From assembly GCA_023386155.1 (NCBI GenBank), contig JAEWKH010000021.1, positions 31,583-95,582 of the forward strand: a stretch of DNA of 64,000 nucleotides, read 5' to 3'. The stretch is from Pseudomonadota bacterium. GTDB lineage: Bacteria > Pseudomonadota > Alphaproteobacteria > Rhizobiales > Beijerinckiaceae. The stretch's first letter is position 1. Every line of letters begins with the position of its first letter. Below, one piece after another: positions 8,465 through 16,899 of this stretch. The position numbers and the translations under genes were made by a program. The notes beneath the pieces were generated by a model. The model saw nothing but the letters and a program-made list of their open reading frames with translations, was not told the origin of the DNA and searched no databases.

Positions 8465-9828
8465 GCGCTGATATTCTCGTCGTCGACGACGAAGTCGATA
8501 TTCGTGAGCTGGTGGCCGGCATTCTCGAGGATGAGGGGCACCGGACCCGCACCGCCGGCACGTCCGATGAGGCCCTGGCCGCCATCGAGACAAGGCGTCC
8601 TCACCTCGTTTTCCTCGATATCTGGCTGCAGGGAAGCCGGCTCGACGGGCTTCAGGTTCTGGAGATCATCAAGGCCCAGCACCCTGACCTGCCGGTCGTG
8701 ATGATCTCCGGCCACGGCAACATCGAGACGGCCGTCTCCGCCATCAAGGCCGGGGCCTACGATTTCATCGAGAAGCCGTTCAAGGCCGACCGGCTCGTCC
8801 TCGTCGCCGAACGCGCCCTCGAGGCGTCGCGCCTGAAGCGCGAGGTCCGCGATCTGCGCTCGCGTTCCGTTCAGGCCAGCCGCATCGCGGGCCGGTCGAT
8901 CGTCATCAACCAGCTCCGGCAGGCGGTGGAACGGGCGGCGCCCACCAATGCGCGCATCCTGATCACGGGCGCGCCTGGTTCGGGCAAGGAACTGACGGCC
9001 AGGACCATCCACAGCCTCTCCACCCGGGCCAACGGCCCGTTCGTCGTTCTTTCGGCCGCGACCATCACGCCCGACACCATGGAGGCGGAGCTTTTCGGCA
9101 CCGAAGGCGGAAGCGGCGGACGCCGCGTGGGCGCTCTCGAGGAGGCCCATGGCGGCACTCTCTACATCGACGAGATCGCCGACATGCCGCGGGAAACGCA
9201 GAACAGGATCCTGCGCGTCCTGGTCGACCAGAACTTCCAGCGCGTCGGCGGAACGACCCGGGTCCATGTGGATGTGCGCATCGTGTCGTCGTCCAGCCGG
9301 GACCTGCCTGCCGCCATCGCGGCGGGCCAGTTCCGGGAAGACCTTTTCCATCGGCTCGGCGTGATCCCGATCCGGGTGCCGTCCCTTGCCGAGCGGCGCG
9401 AGGACGTGCCGGAGCTGATCGAGTTCTTCATGGAGCAGATCTCGTCCACGACGGGCCTCCCGAAGCGGCGCATCGCGGAGGACGCCATGGCGGTCCTGCA
9501 ATCGCACGACTGGCCGGGCAATGTGCGGCAGCTCCGCAACAACGTCGAACGGCTGATGATTCTTACCTCCGGCGAGCCCGATGCGGAAGTTACCGCCGAC
9601 ATGCTGCCCACCGAGATCGGTGCGCTCGTTCCGAGCACTCCGGGCGGGGCAGGGGGCGAGAAGCTCATGAGCCTGCCTCTTCGTGAGGCCCGCGAGATCT
9701 TCGAGCGGGAGTATCTCCTCGCGCAGATCGCCCGATTCAGCGGCAACATCTCCAGAACCGCGGAGTTCATCGGGATGGAGCGCTCGGCGCTGCACCGGAA
9801 GCTGAAATCCCTCGGGATCGGAGGTTGA
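8461..9828 (+). CDS. ntrX: Response regulator NtrX
   Basis: The 455-residue protein has a receiver with D53 (LVFLDIWLQG), an AAA+ domain with TGAPGSGKELTA near 168 and TLYIDEIADMP near 233, and a C-terminal Fis-type helix-turn-helix. The GAFTGA loop that NtrC uses to engage sigma-54 is missing: at that place there is a glycine-rich GTEGGSGGRRVG stretch. This is also reported for other alphaproteobacterial NtrX proteins and suggests action without sigma-54. Start and ntrY stop overlap (ATGA). Confidence 0.93.
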   Translation: MSADILVVDDEVDIRELVAGILEDEGHRTRTAGTSDEALAAIETRRPHLVFLDIWLQGSRLDGLQVLEIIKAQHPDLPVVMISGHGNIETAVSAIKAGAYDFIEKPFKADRLVLVAERALEASRLKREVRDLRSRSVQASRIAGRSIVINQLRQAVERAAPTNARILITGAPGSGKELTARTIHSLSTRANGPFVVLSAATITPDTMEAELFGTEGGSGGRRVGALEEAHGGTLYIDEIADMPRETQNRILRVLVDQNFQRVGGTTRVHVDVRIVSSSSRDLPAAIAAGQFREDLFHRLGVIPIRVPSLAERREDVPELIEFFMEQISSTTGLPKRRIAEDAMAVLQSHDWPGNVRQLRNNVERLMILTSGEPDAEVTADMLPTEIGALVPSTPGGAGGEKLMSLPLREAREIFEREYLLAQIARFSGNISRTAEFIGMERSALHRKLKSLGIGG

Positions 9829-10061
9829 TGGCGCTTCATTGTTACAAGGAAGGGCAGTCGTTTTCGGGCCGAGAAGAACGGAAACCTACAATCCACGGGA
9901 AAATATGCTCCGAGGGAGTAGAACCGTTGCGCCCCCCTTGCCGAACGCTGTTGTTCGCCCTGTAATAGATCTGCCGGTCACCGACCGCACGAAAGCGGAC
10001 AACCATATTCAGGCGGCCCCATAGCCAAGACCGGCGGCGATGGGCTGGCGAGGCAACTTCA
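9829..10061. other. ntrX-hfq intergenic region
   Basis: These 233 bp separate ntrX from hfq. I see no open frame with protein-like composition and no tRNA. It probably holds the hfq leader and promoter, but I could not pick out a convincing -35/-10 pair. Confidence 0.4.
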
Positions 10062-10316
10062 ATGGCGGGCGATCGCGCGCAGAATCTTCAGGACACCTTT
10101 CTGAATTATGTCCGGAAGCAGAAAATCCCTCTGACGATCTTCCTCGTCAACGGGGTGAAGCTTCAGGGCGTCGTCACCTGGTTCGACAACTTCTGCGTCC
10201 TTCTGCGCAGGGATGGTCATTCCCAGCTGGTTTACAAACACGCCATTTCCACCATCATGCCAGGGCAGCCCGTACAGTTGTTCGACCAGATCGACGAGGC
10301 TGGCGAGAAGGCCTGA
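10062..10316 (+). CDS. hfq: RNA chaperone Hfq
   Basis: This 84-residue Sm-like protein forms a hexameric ring that pairs small RNAs with mRNAs. The Sm1 region (IPLTIFLVNGVKLQGVVTWF, residues 22-41) and the Sm2 motif with the diagnostic YKHAISTIMP (residues 58-67) are both present. The short acidic C-terminal tail is typical of alphaproteobacteria. The hfq-hflX order is conserved, and hflX begins 1 bp after the hfq stop. Confidence 0.97.
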   Translation: MAGDRAQNLQDTFLNYVRKQKIPLTIFLVNGVKLQGVVTWFDNFCVLLRRDGHSQLVYKHAISTIMPGQPVQLFDQIDEAGEKA

Positions 10317-10317
10317 G

Positions 10318-11712
10318 GTGACGGAACCGCGTAGTCCGGGGGAAGAACGTCTCGCTCAGCTTGCCGAACCTGAAAAAGAGGTCGCGGCGGGCACAAGGAC
10401 GCTCGTGATCGGCCCCTACCTGACCCGCAGGCGGCGCGGTTTGCCTGACGCAGACGGGGAGGGTGTCAATCCACGCCCTCCCGAGGCGCGCCTCGATGAA
10501 ATCACCGGCCTGGCACTGGCGATCGACCTGACCATCGTCCAATCGCTGATAACCCCCCTTTCGTCGCCTCGACCGGCCACTTTCATCGGCAGCGGCAAGG
10601 TTGACGAACTTGCCGGGCTGATCCGGGCCGAGGAGATCGGCCTCGTGGTCATGGACTGCGCCCTCAGCCCGGTGCAGCAGCGCAATCTCGAGAAGGCCTG
10701 GGGCGCCAAGGTCATCGACCGCACCGGCCTGATCCTTGAAATCTTCGGGCGTCGGGCCCGGACGAAGGAGGGCACCCTTCAGGTCGAGCTGGCCCATCTG
10801 TCCTACCAGAAGGGCCGGCTGGTCCGCTCCTGGACCCACCTGGAGCGCCAGCGCGGCGGCTTCGGATTCCTCGGAGGTCCAGGCGAAACGCAGATCGAGG
10901 CCGACCGGCGCCTGATCCAGGAGCGCATGAACCGGATCGAACGGGATCTTGAGGGCGTCGTGAAGACACGCTCCCTCCACCGCACCAGCCGCAGGCGGGT
11001 GCCTTACCCGATCATCGCGCTCGTCGGTTACACCAATGCGGGCAAGTCGACCCTCTTCAACCGCATGACCCAAGCCGATGTTCTGGCCGAGAACATGCTG
11101 TTTGCCACCCTCGACCCGACATCCCGTGCCATCGAGCTGCCACATGGCGAGAAGGCCATCCTGTCGGATACGGTCGGCTTCATCTCCGATCTGCCGACCA
11201 TGCTGGTCGCGGCCTTCCGGGCGACCCTGGAAGACGTTGTGGAAGCCGACATCCTGCTCCATGTCCGCGATGTGTCTCATGGGGAAACCGAGGCCCAGGC
11301 CGGCGACGTCGCCGTTGTCCTGCGGGAGCTTGGCATCGACCCTGACGATACGAGACGCATCATCGAGGTCTGGAACAAGGCGGACCTTCTATCGCCGCAG
11401 GACCGCGAGAGGCTGGACACGGCCTCGCATCGAACCGATGAGGAGAGGAGGCCGATCCTCATCTCGGCCTTGACGGGCGACGGCATTCCCGAGCTCCTCG
11501 CCACCATCGAACAGCACCTGGCCATGGGGCGCCCGACCTATGAGGTCGACGTGGCTCCGGAGGACGGGCAGGGGCTGGCCTGGCTGCACGAGAACACGGA
11601 GATCCTCGATCGGGAGACCACGGAGAATGGGCATACCATCCTCCAGGTTCGCCTCGTGGCCGGCAAGGAGCCCCGCTTCCTGAACCGGTTCCCCGAAGCC
11701 CGCGTCCTATGA
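10318..11712 (+). CDS. hflX: Ribosome-associated GTPase HflX
   Basis: The 464-residue GTPase has an N-terminal HflX domain (LVVMDCALSPVQQRNLEKAW region) and a G domain with G1 GYTNAGKSTLFN, G3 DTVGFISDLP and G4 NKADLL. HflX binds the 50S subunit and rescues stalled ribosomes. The frame continues upstream inside hfq, but a GTG directly after the hfq stop is the sensible start and gives a family-typical N-terminus (VTEPRSPGEERL). It ends 6 bp inside the convergent mazG. Confidence 0.94.
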   Translation: MTEPRSPGEERLAQLAEPEKEVAAGTRTLVIGPYLTRRRRGLPDADGEGVNPRPPEARLDEITGLALAIDLTIVQSLITPLSSPRPATFIGSGKVDELAGLIRAEEIGLVVMDCALSPVQQRNLEKAWGAKVIDRTGLILEIFGRRARTKEGTLQVELAHLSYQKGRLVRSWTHLERQRGGFGFLGGPGETQIEADRRLIQERMNRIERDLEGVVKTRSLHRTSRRRVPYPIIALVGYTNAGKSTLFNRMTQADVLAENMLFATLDPTSRAIELPHGEKAILSDTVGFISDLPTMLVAAFRATLEDVVEADILLHVRDVSHGETEAQAGDVAVVLRELGIDPDDTRRIIEVWNKADLLSPQDRERLDTASHRTDEERRPILISALTGDGIPELLATIEQHLAMGRPTYEVDVAPEDGQGLAWLHENTEILDRETTENGHTILQVRLVAGKEPRFLNRFPEARVL

Positions 11713-12552
11713 GGACGGGCCGGTCTCGCGCTCGGCGCGCTTTGCGGCGACCCAGAGCTCTTCCATCTCTTCGAGGGAAGCCTCGTCGAGGGTTCGTTCC
11801 TGCTTTTCGAGGGCCTTCTCGATCGCCTTGAACCGCCTTTCGAACTTGGCGTTCGTTCGCCGCAGGGCACGCTCGGAATCAATGCCGAAATGGCGGGCGA
11901 GGTTTGTGACGGAGAACAGAAGATCGCCGATCTCATCCTCGATCCGGTCTCGCGCTCCGGATGAAGAGGCTTCTTTAACTTCCTCAAGCTCCTCATGAAT
12001 CTTATCGATGACCTGAATGGCTTCCGGCCAGTCGAAGCCGACCTTCGCGGCTTTCGCCGTCAGCTTCTGGGCACGGGTCAGAGCGGGCAGGGCCGTCGGA
12101 ATTCCGCCCAGAAATCCGGCCTCGTGGGCCTCCGGCAGGTGGCCCATCTTCTCGCGGGCCGCACCCCGCTCGACCTTCTCTTCGGCCTTGATCCTGTCCC
12201 AGAGGTTCTTCACCTCCTCGGGCGAGAGATCCTTGATGTCTCCAAAGACATGAGGATGCCGCCTGATGAGCTTCCTCGTGATGGCTTCGACCACATCCGG
12301 GAAGGCGAACGCTCCCTGCTCTTCCGCCATGCGGGCGTGAAAAACGACCTGGAGCAGCAGGTCCCCGAGCTCATCCCGCAGATCGGCCAGATCTCCACGC
12401 TCGATGGCGTCGACGACCTCGTAGGCTTCCTCGAGCGTATAGGGGGCAATCGACGCGAAATCCTGCTCCAGATCCCAGGGGCAGCCCGTTCCGGGCGTGC
12501 GCAGGGCCGCCATGATCTCGATAAGCCGCTTGATGTCCGTGGAAGGCGTCAT
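11707..12552 (-). CDS. mazG: Nucleoside triphosphate pyrophosphohydrolase MazG
   Basis: The 281-residue protein contains two MazG domains. The first has the CPWDLEQ entry motif, the EEAYEVVDAIE helix and RDELGDLLLQVVFHARMAEE; the second has DEIGDLLFSVTNLARHFG. These acidic helices bind magnesium and hydrolyse nucleoside triphosphates to monophosphates, cleansing the pool of aberrant nucleotides. I chose the ATG at 12552 because AGGGA lies about 8 bp upstream. An in-frame ATG at 12585 would add 11 residues. Confidence 0.93.
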   Translation of the reverse strand: MTPSTDIKRLIEIMAALRTPGTGCPWDLEQDFASIAPYTLEEAYEVVDAIERGDLADLRDELGDLLLQVVFHARMAEEQGAFAFPDVVEAITRKLIRRHPHVFGDIKDLSPEEVKNLWDRIKAEEKVERGAAREKMGHLPEAHEAGFLGGIPTALPALTRAQKLTAKAAKVGFDWPEAIQVIDKIHEELEEVKEASSSGARDRIEDEIGDLLFSVTNLARHFGIDSERALRRTNAKFERRFKAIEKALEKQERTLDEASLEEMEELWVAAKRAERETGPSS

Positions 12553-12689
12553 GATGGGAATCCCTGGTCGCTTCGCCCGTGTCATAGCCTGAGGACAAAA
12601 CGCGGAGCTAGCTGGATTTGCGCCATGTCCCTGCGTTAGCGGTATAAGGGCGTGTGCAACGCGTCAGGCATTACAAGGACAGGAGCCAC

Positions 12690-13127
12690 ATGAAAGCGCG
12701 GGTCAAACTGGTCGATGGCATGATGTTCGTGGGCGAATCCGGCAGCGGCCATGCCGTTGTCATGGACGGAGCGCCCGAATATGGCGGCCGCAATCTCGGC
12801 ATCCGTCCCATGGAGATGCTTCTCATCGGGCTGGGCGGCTGCACGGCATTCGATGTGGTTCAGATCCTCAGGAAAGGCCGCGAGAAGGTGACGGATTGTG
12901 ATGTCGAGGTCGCTGCCGAGCGGGCCGAAACCGATCCCAAGGTCTTCACCGCGATCCACATCGACTACCGCGTCAAGGGCAGGGGCCTTGCTCCCGCCAA
13001 GGTGGAGAGGGCGATAGAGCTTTCCAAGGAAAAGTATTGCTCCGCCTCGATCATGCTGGGCGCCGTGGCCAAGATCACCCATTCCTGGACGGTGGTCGAC
13101 GAGGCCGAGGAGGCCGCCTCCCCCTGA
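12690..13127 (+). CDS. OsmC-family peroxiredoxin-like protein
   Basis: A 145-residue OsmC/Ohr-fold protein. The two redox cysteines expected of the family are visible in LIGLGGCTAFDVV (about residue 50) and KYCSASIML (about residue 118). Such proteins reduce organic or inorganic hydroperoxides, and this subclass resembles YhfA. I place the start at 12690, where AGGA lies 6 bp upstream, and not at the upstream GTG. The neighbouring hydrolase follows after 25 bp and may be co-transcribed. Confidence 0.88.
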   Translation: MKARVKLVDGMMFVGESGSGHAVVMDGAPEYGGRNLGIRPMEMLLIGLGGCTAFDVVQILRKGREKVTDCDVEVAAERAETDPKVFTAIHIDYRVKGRGLAPAKVERAIELSKEKYCSASIMLGAVAKITHSWTVVDEAEEAASP

Positions 13128-13152
13128 ACCTTCAACATCCGGGACCACGACC

Positions 13153-14208
13153 ATGAAGCTGTTCTTCTCGGAAGCCCAACTGACCCACCGGCCCAAGCAG
13201 TACATGGTGCATGGGCGGATCGTGGATCCCTTTGAAAACCCTGAGCGGGCGACGACGCTCCTCGAGGCTCTCGAGAGGAAGGGCCTGGTCCTGACGGACC
13301 CGGGCGATTTCGGCCGCGATGCCATCCTGGCCGTTCACGCCGGACATTATGTGGCCTTCATCGAGGGGGCCTACGAGCGCTTCATGGAATTGCCCCATCA
13401 CGGCCCGGAGGTGTTGCCGAACGTCCATCCGTATCGCGGTTCCGGCATAGAGCTGGAGGAGCGGGGCAAGCCACGCACGACCGGGATTCTCGGCCAAGCG
13501 GGCTGGTATATCGGCGACATGTCCTGCGCCATCATGGGGAGCACGTTCCAGGCCGCTTACGCGTCAGCGCAGGCGGCGATTGCCGGTGCGGAGGCAGTCC
13601 TGGCCGGGGAACGCGCCGCCTTTGCTCTCTGCCGCCCGCCGGGGCACCATGCCTATGCCGACCGGGCTTCGGGCTTCTGCTTCTTCAACAATGCCGCCAT
13701 CGCGGCCGCGATGCTGCGCAGCCATTTTCCCAAAGTCGCCATCGTCGATTTCGACACCCATCACGGCGATGGCACCCAGGCGATCTTCTATACGCGCCCG
13801 GATGTCTTCTACGGATCGGTGCATACCGATCCGTCGTCCTATTATCCGCATTACGCCGGATACGCCGATGAAATCGGGGTGGGGCCAGGCGAAGGAGCAA
13901 ATCACAACCTGCCGCTTGCCCCGGGCGCCGACGACGAAGCCTTCATCGATGCCAACCAGCGGCTGGCGCTGGCGGTTCAGGCCCACGGTGCCGAGGCGCT
14001 GGTGCTGTCGGCCGGCTGGGATGCCCATCGGGACGATCCGTTGTCGAAACTCAAGGTCACGTCGGACGCCTTCGCCCGGATTGGAGAAATCTGGGGCAAG
14101 ATCGACCTGCCGACCCTGATCGTTCAGGAAGGCGGATACTCGCTCGCAGCCGTGGCAGAAGCGGCGCCGGCTTTCATCGCCGCGTTCCGGGCCAATGCCG
14201 CGGAGTAG
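13153..14208 (+). CDS. Histone deacetylase-family hydrolase
   Basis: The 351-residue protein is a zinc amidohydrolase of the class II HDAC/acetylpolyamine amidohydrolase family. It shows RPPGHHA (paired catalytic histidines), FCFFNNAAIAA, DFDTHHGDGTQ with zinc ligands, GWDAHRDDP with a further ligand, and the closing QEGGYSL. The substrate is likely an acetylated polyamine or similar small amide, not histone, which is a family inference. It is the last gene of recognisable core synteny. In relatives I would expect xseB and dxs next, but a transposon follows. Confidence 0.92.
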   Translation: MKLFFSEAQLTHRPKQYMVHGRIVDPFENPERATTLLEALERKGLVLTDPGDFGRDAILAVHAGHYVAFIEGAYERFMELPHHGPEVLPNVHPYRGSGIELEERGKPRTTGILGQAGWYIGDMSCAIMGSTFQAAYASAQAAIAGAEAVLAGERAAFALCRPPGHHAYADRASGFCFFNNAAIAAAMLRSHFPKVAIVDFDTHHGDGTQAIFYTRPDVFYGSVHTDPSSYYPHYAGYADEIGVGPGEGANHNLPLAPGADDEAFIDANQRLALAVQAHGAEALVLSAGWDAHRDDPLSKLKVTSDAFARIGEIWGKIDLPTLIVQEGGYSLAAVAEAAPAFIAAFRANAAE

Positions 14209-14882
14209 TCCGGCAGCTTAAGCGACGCGAACCTCGCTTTAAGGCCACGACCGACTAATCAGCGCTCTTCGATGCAGAGGATGGACCTGTAACCAAATGC
14301 GACGAAGCTAACTTTAGCAATTGCAAAGGTTTAGGGTGTTCCAAACAACCAAGTCTCCACCCTCATGTAAAGTATTTCCATCATTGCCGGAATATTTGTT
14401 AAGCAAAAGCCGGAAACGGTTTCCATCAGGCCCCTCTCACCTGGATCAGATTTCGAAATCGTATTCCTATTGGCAACGAGCCTTGTACTAGGGCTTCGAC
14501 GTGGCAGGAAGCTTTCCCCTGCCGGCTTCAATCAGCCGCAAAATGACCGAAAGCCGAGAAGTAGGGGTATTATCGCTAGATACGGGCAGTGCCAGTGGCG
14601 GAACACAACCGTAGAAACCAAAATCAAAAGTTTGCTCTCCTTCGAATTATAGAGCCGTAAACGTGGTTTTTATTTCGGTTTTCTAATAAAACGACTCAGT
14701 GAGCTGCAATCAATAGAACCACGATGGATCCGTATGATCCGTTATGCTATATTTGCAGAGATGAATGACTTCGCTGGTGGTCGAATACGGGTAGCGCTCC
14801 ATCATGGGCCCTGGAAGAAAAATATTGTTGCCCCGCTCTTGTCGTCGGACGCTACTTCCCAGTGACCCGGACCGGTAGGGCC
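14209..14882. other. Non-coding stretch at the left transposon end
   Basis: About 670 bp without a convincing gene. The base composition drops to AT-rich from roughly 14330, unlike the core genes. It contains the candidate transposon end sequence near 14659 and AT-rich motifs around it. No tRNA or CRISPR repeat is visible. Confidence 0.45.
14659..14678 (+). repeat. Candidate left-end TnsB-site/inverted repeat
   Basis: Reads AAAC, five bases, then TTTTATTTCGG. The right side of the element has AAAC, four bases, and the same 11-mer on the other strand. A further AATAAAACG motif lies 15 bp inward. This is what a TnsB-binding end would look like, but the array is short and not perfectly regular. 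Confidence 0.4.
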
Positions 14883-15257
14883 ATGGATACCGGTCCGATC
14901 TCCTCCCCGGAACTTTGTCAGAAAATTGCCGAGGAAATCCGCTCGTCTTTGATTGAGGATCTGCCCGGGTGGTCATCGATTGTCGATTACTACGAGGGTA
15001 AAGGCATCGCATTCAGCTTTCACGGAATCGAGTGCGACCCAGTCTCGATTGCTATACACCCAGATCGAAACTTCGATGGCCGTGCCCGTGTCTTGATCCA
15101 TTACACCGCTGTCTACCCTGACGGTTTCCAAACTCTGGGCTCCCAGACATTCCCAGGAATGGTTTACGGACGGATTGATCCCAGAGGGGAGATCCACGTT
15201 GAGCGATTCCGCTTTGGAAAGGATGGCAAGATCCCGCCGGAAGGCATCCCTGGCTGA
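14883..15257 (+). CDS. Hypothetical protein, transposon cargo
   Basis: An uncharacterised 124-residue acidic soluble protein. I recognise no family. The N-terminal half is helical (ELCQKIAEEIRSSLIEDL) and the remainder looks like alternating strands (IAFSFHGIECDPVSIAIHP, RVLIHYTAVYPDGF), compatible with a small alpha/beta domain. There is no signal peptide. The start at the ATG is a choice; a GTG 21 bp upstream is also open. It lies between the candidate left end of the transposon and tniQ, reading toward the interior. Confidence 0.5.
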   Translation: MDTGPISSPELCQKIAEEIRSSLIEDLPGWSSIVDYYEGKGIAFSFHGIECDPVSIAIHPDRNFDGRARVLIHYTAVYPDGFQTLGSQTFPGMVYGRIDPRGEIHVERFRFGKDGKIPPEGIPG

Positions 15258-15282
15258 ATGCGCGATAACTGTTTCAAACCGG

Positions 15283-15537
15283 ATGTTGAAGTACGACATG
15301 GCCCATACTTGCGATAGTGAAGACCATTGGTCCGAGTTCCAACCACTCGATCCAGCCATCACAGCGCTCGTTCAAAGGCTGGCGGGCTATGGCTTGCTCA
15401 TATGTGAAATCGAGGCTCTGATCAAACGCGCCCTTGAGGAGAAGCTATCTGAAGTCGCGATGGTGATCGATGGCTACGATGCGAGCGCTGTATCCGTGCT
15501 TGAGGGCCTGCCGCCGAGCAGAAAGCGCTGCCATTGA
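15283..15537 (+). CDS. Small hypothetical protein, transposon cargo
   Basis: An 84-residue (or 79-residue, from the ATG at 15298) acidic helical protein of no recognised family. The central region ITALVQRLAGYGLLICEIEALI followed by KRALEEKLSEVAMVIDGYDA is compatible with a short three-helix bundle. It starts 25 bp after the preceding hypothetical gene on the same strand, so the two may form a pair. Confidence that it is translated is modest because the frame remains open upstream. Confidence 0.4.
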   Translation: MLKYDMAHTCDSEDHWSEFQPLDPAITALVQRLAGYGLLICEIEALIKRALEEKLSEVAMVIDGYDASAVSVLEGLPPSRKRCH

Positions 15538-15634
15538 TGAGTGCAATCATAAGGAGAAACCGGTTCACCTTGGCGCAGATCGCCGGCCACCGGACTAACC
15601 GTTTCGGCGATCGATTGGCCCGCATGAGCAGCGG

Positions 15635-16138
15635 ATGAGAGGGCGAATGGGCAAGTCTCCGCTTTTCTTCGGTATTGTCTTTCCTGCCGTCATGGTGCTT
15701 GCCGGCTGGTGGGCGTATCGAGCTGGGCACCTGAATGAGTTCTGGTTTCTCTATTCGGCTGTGATGCCTGCTCTTGTCTGTGCTTTGGGATGGTGCGCGG
15801 TCGTGCTCAATGAAGTTGCGATGCGGCGGGAGAGACAAAGAGAAAACCATGGTCTGAGAGATCCCGAGCAAACTCTGGATCGACAAGCCCTGGCGGCGGC
15901 TATGCTCGACGGTGGCGATCAACCTAACGAGAGCAATCCGGATCGCCTCACGGACGCGATTGAAGTTATCAACCTGGTTCTCCCGTGGGCAGGCTCGACG
16001 GCACGTGCAGTTGCCTGGTATCGGACACGGCCTCTTTCAGGTCTCGACGGCCAGACCGCAGAGCAATTGGTCAACCAAGGGCGCGTTCAGGTTGTCAAAG
16101 CTCAACTGGCTCGGATGCCGCCTGAAAACCTGGTCTAG
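15635..16138 (+). CDS. Membrane protein with MbcA/ParS antitoxin-like C-terminus
   Basis: A 167-residue protein with two hydrophobic segments (about 10-28 and 38-59), a charged linker (MRRERQRENH), and a C-terminal region (about 105-165). That region resembles the toxin-binding domain of Xre/MbcA/ParS (DUF2384) antitoxins: AVAWYRTRPLSGLDGQTAEQ, LVNQGR, then a final short helix. Soluble antitoxins of this kind neutralise RES- or ParT-type ADP-ribosylating or NAD-degrading toxins. No toxin gene lies next to it. A membrane anchor in front of this domain is unusual. A start at 15647 is possible. Confidence 0.5.
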   Translation: MRGRMGKSPLFFGIVFPAVMVLAGWWAYRAGHLNEFWFLYSAVMPALVCALGWCAVVLNEVAMRRERQRENHGLRDPEQTLDRQALAAAMLDGGDQPNESNPDRLTDAIEVINLVLPWAGSTARAVAWYRTRPLSGLDGQTAEQLVNQGRVQVVKAQLARMPPENLV

Positions 16139-16544
16139 TCGCGAACTCTCAGCTGAGTTCGAGTAGCGACGCAGGCGTTCCTGAATGGTACAGCTTCAAT
16201 GAGCCGGAAGCTCCTCGAATGAAGAGGCGGTCATCCCAATGGCGGCTCGGGTCTACCACGATACGCGGTACTGGCCAGAAGCGAGCGCAACGCTTTGACA
16301 TCCTGCGGAGCAAGCAGGTCCTTCTATCTATCTCGGTGCCCTAGCAGCGCCGGAGATCCGCTCCTTCAACACGTTGGAGCGTTCTTGAACGAAGCTTGAA
16401 TCCTTTCGGATGAGGTAAGCGGTGCAAACTGGAGCGGAAGGGTTTTCAGAAGCGAGGCGAGGCCATTCAGAAACAATACGTTTCTTCCCTGCTTTGGCTT
16501 GCCCGAGCTCGAGCGGCTCAGCCTAGTCGAAGGGCTGTCGGCCA
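16139..16544. other. Intergenic region inside the transposon
   Basis: About 400 bp between the membrane protein and a doubtful small frame. I see no protein-like reading frame, no tRNA and no tandem repeat. Confidence 0.35.
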
Positions 16545-16778
16545 ATGTCGAGCATGGAGTTCAAGCTCTTAGGCTCACGTAACGAGAACATGCCGCTGAA
16601 GGATGAACGGGACGCTTCGGCTGACGAGCGGCACCTGCGCGTCGGGAACGAGACGCTAGGAGACGAGATTGCAAGGCTGAAGAGCCTGTCTGACGCCGCG
16701 ACCGCTCCCGACAACTGCCAGATCGTCCGGAAGGGAGAAAGCGACCACGCTGAAGCTGCCCGGATCGGATTCCGCTGA
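16545..16778 (+). CDS. Doubtful small hypothetical protein
   Basis: A 77-codon frame giving a very hydrophilic, helix-prone product (KDERDASADERHL, NETLGDEIARLKSL). No family is recognised and no clear ribosome-binding site is seen. An antisense frame of 126 codons covers the same DNA but looks like a shadow. It is listed because the composition is protein-like and there is no better use for this stretch. It converges on tniQ. Confidence 0.22.
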   Translation: MSSMEFKLLGSRNENMPLKDERDASADERHLRVGNETLGDEIARLKSLSDAATAPDNCQIVRKGESDHAEAARIGFR

Positions 16779-16899
16779 ATGCCTCCGGCGCGGGCCGACG
16801 CGGGATGCGACCCCGTGAGGTCACGGTTCATGCTGGGATTCCGGACGGCCCCCGTTGCAAGGGCCACAAGGTGCTGGGTAAGGCCGGACGGCAAGAGCG

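Noticed and set aside
6161..9795. Long minus-strand frames opposite ntrY and ntrX
   Set aside because: They are shadows of the conserved ntrY and ntrX genes, with low-order composition and no family.
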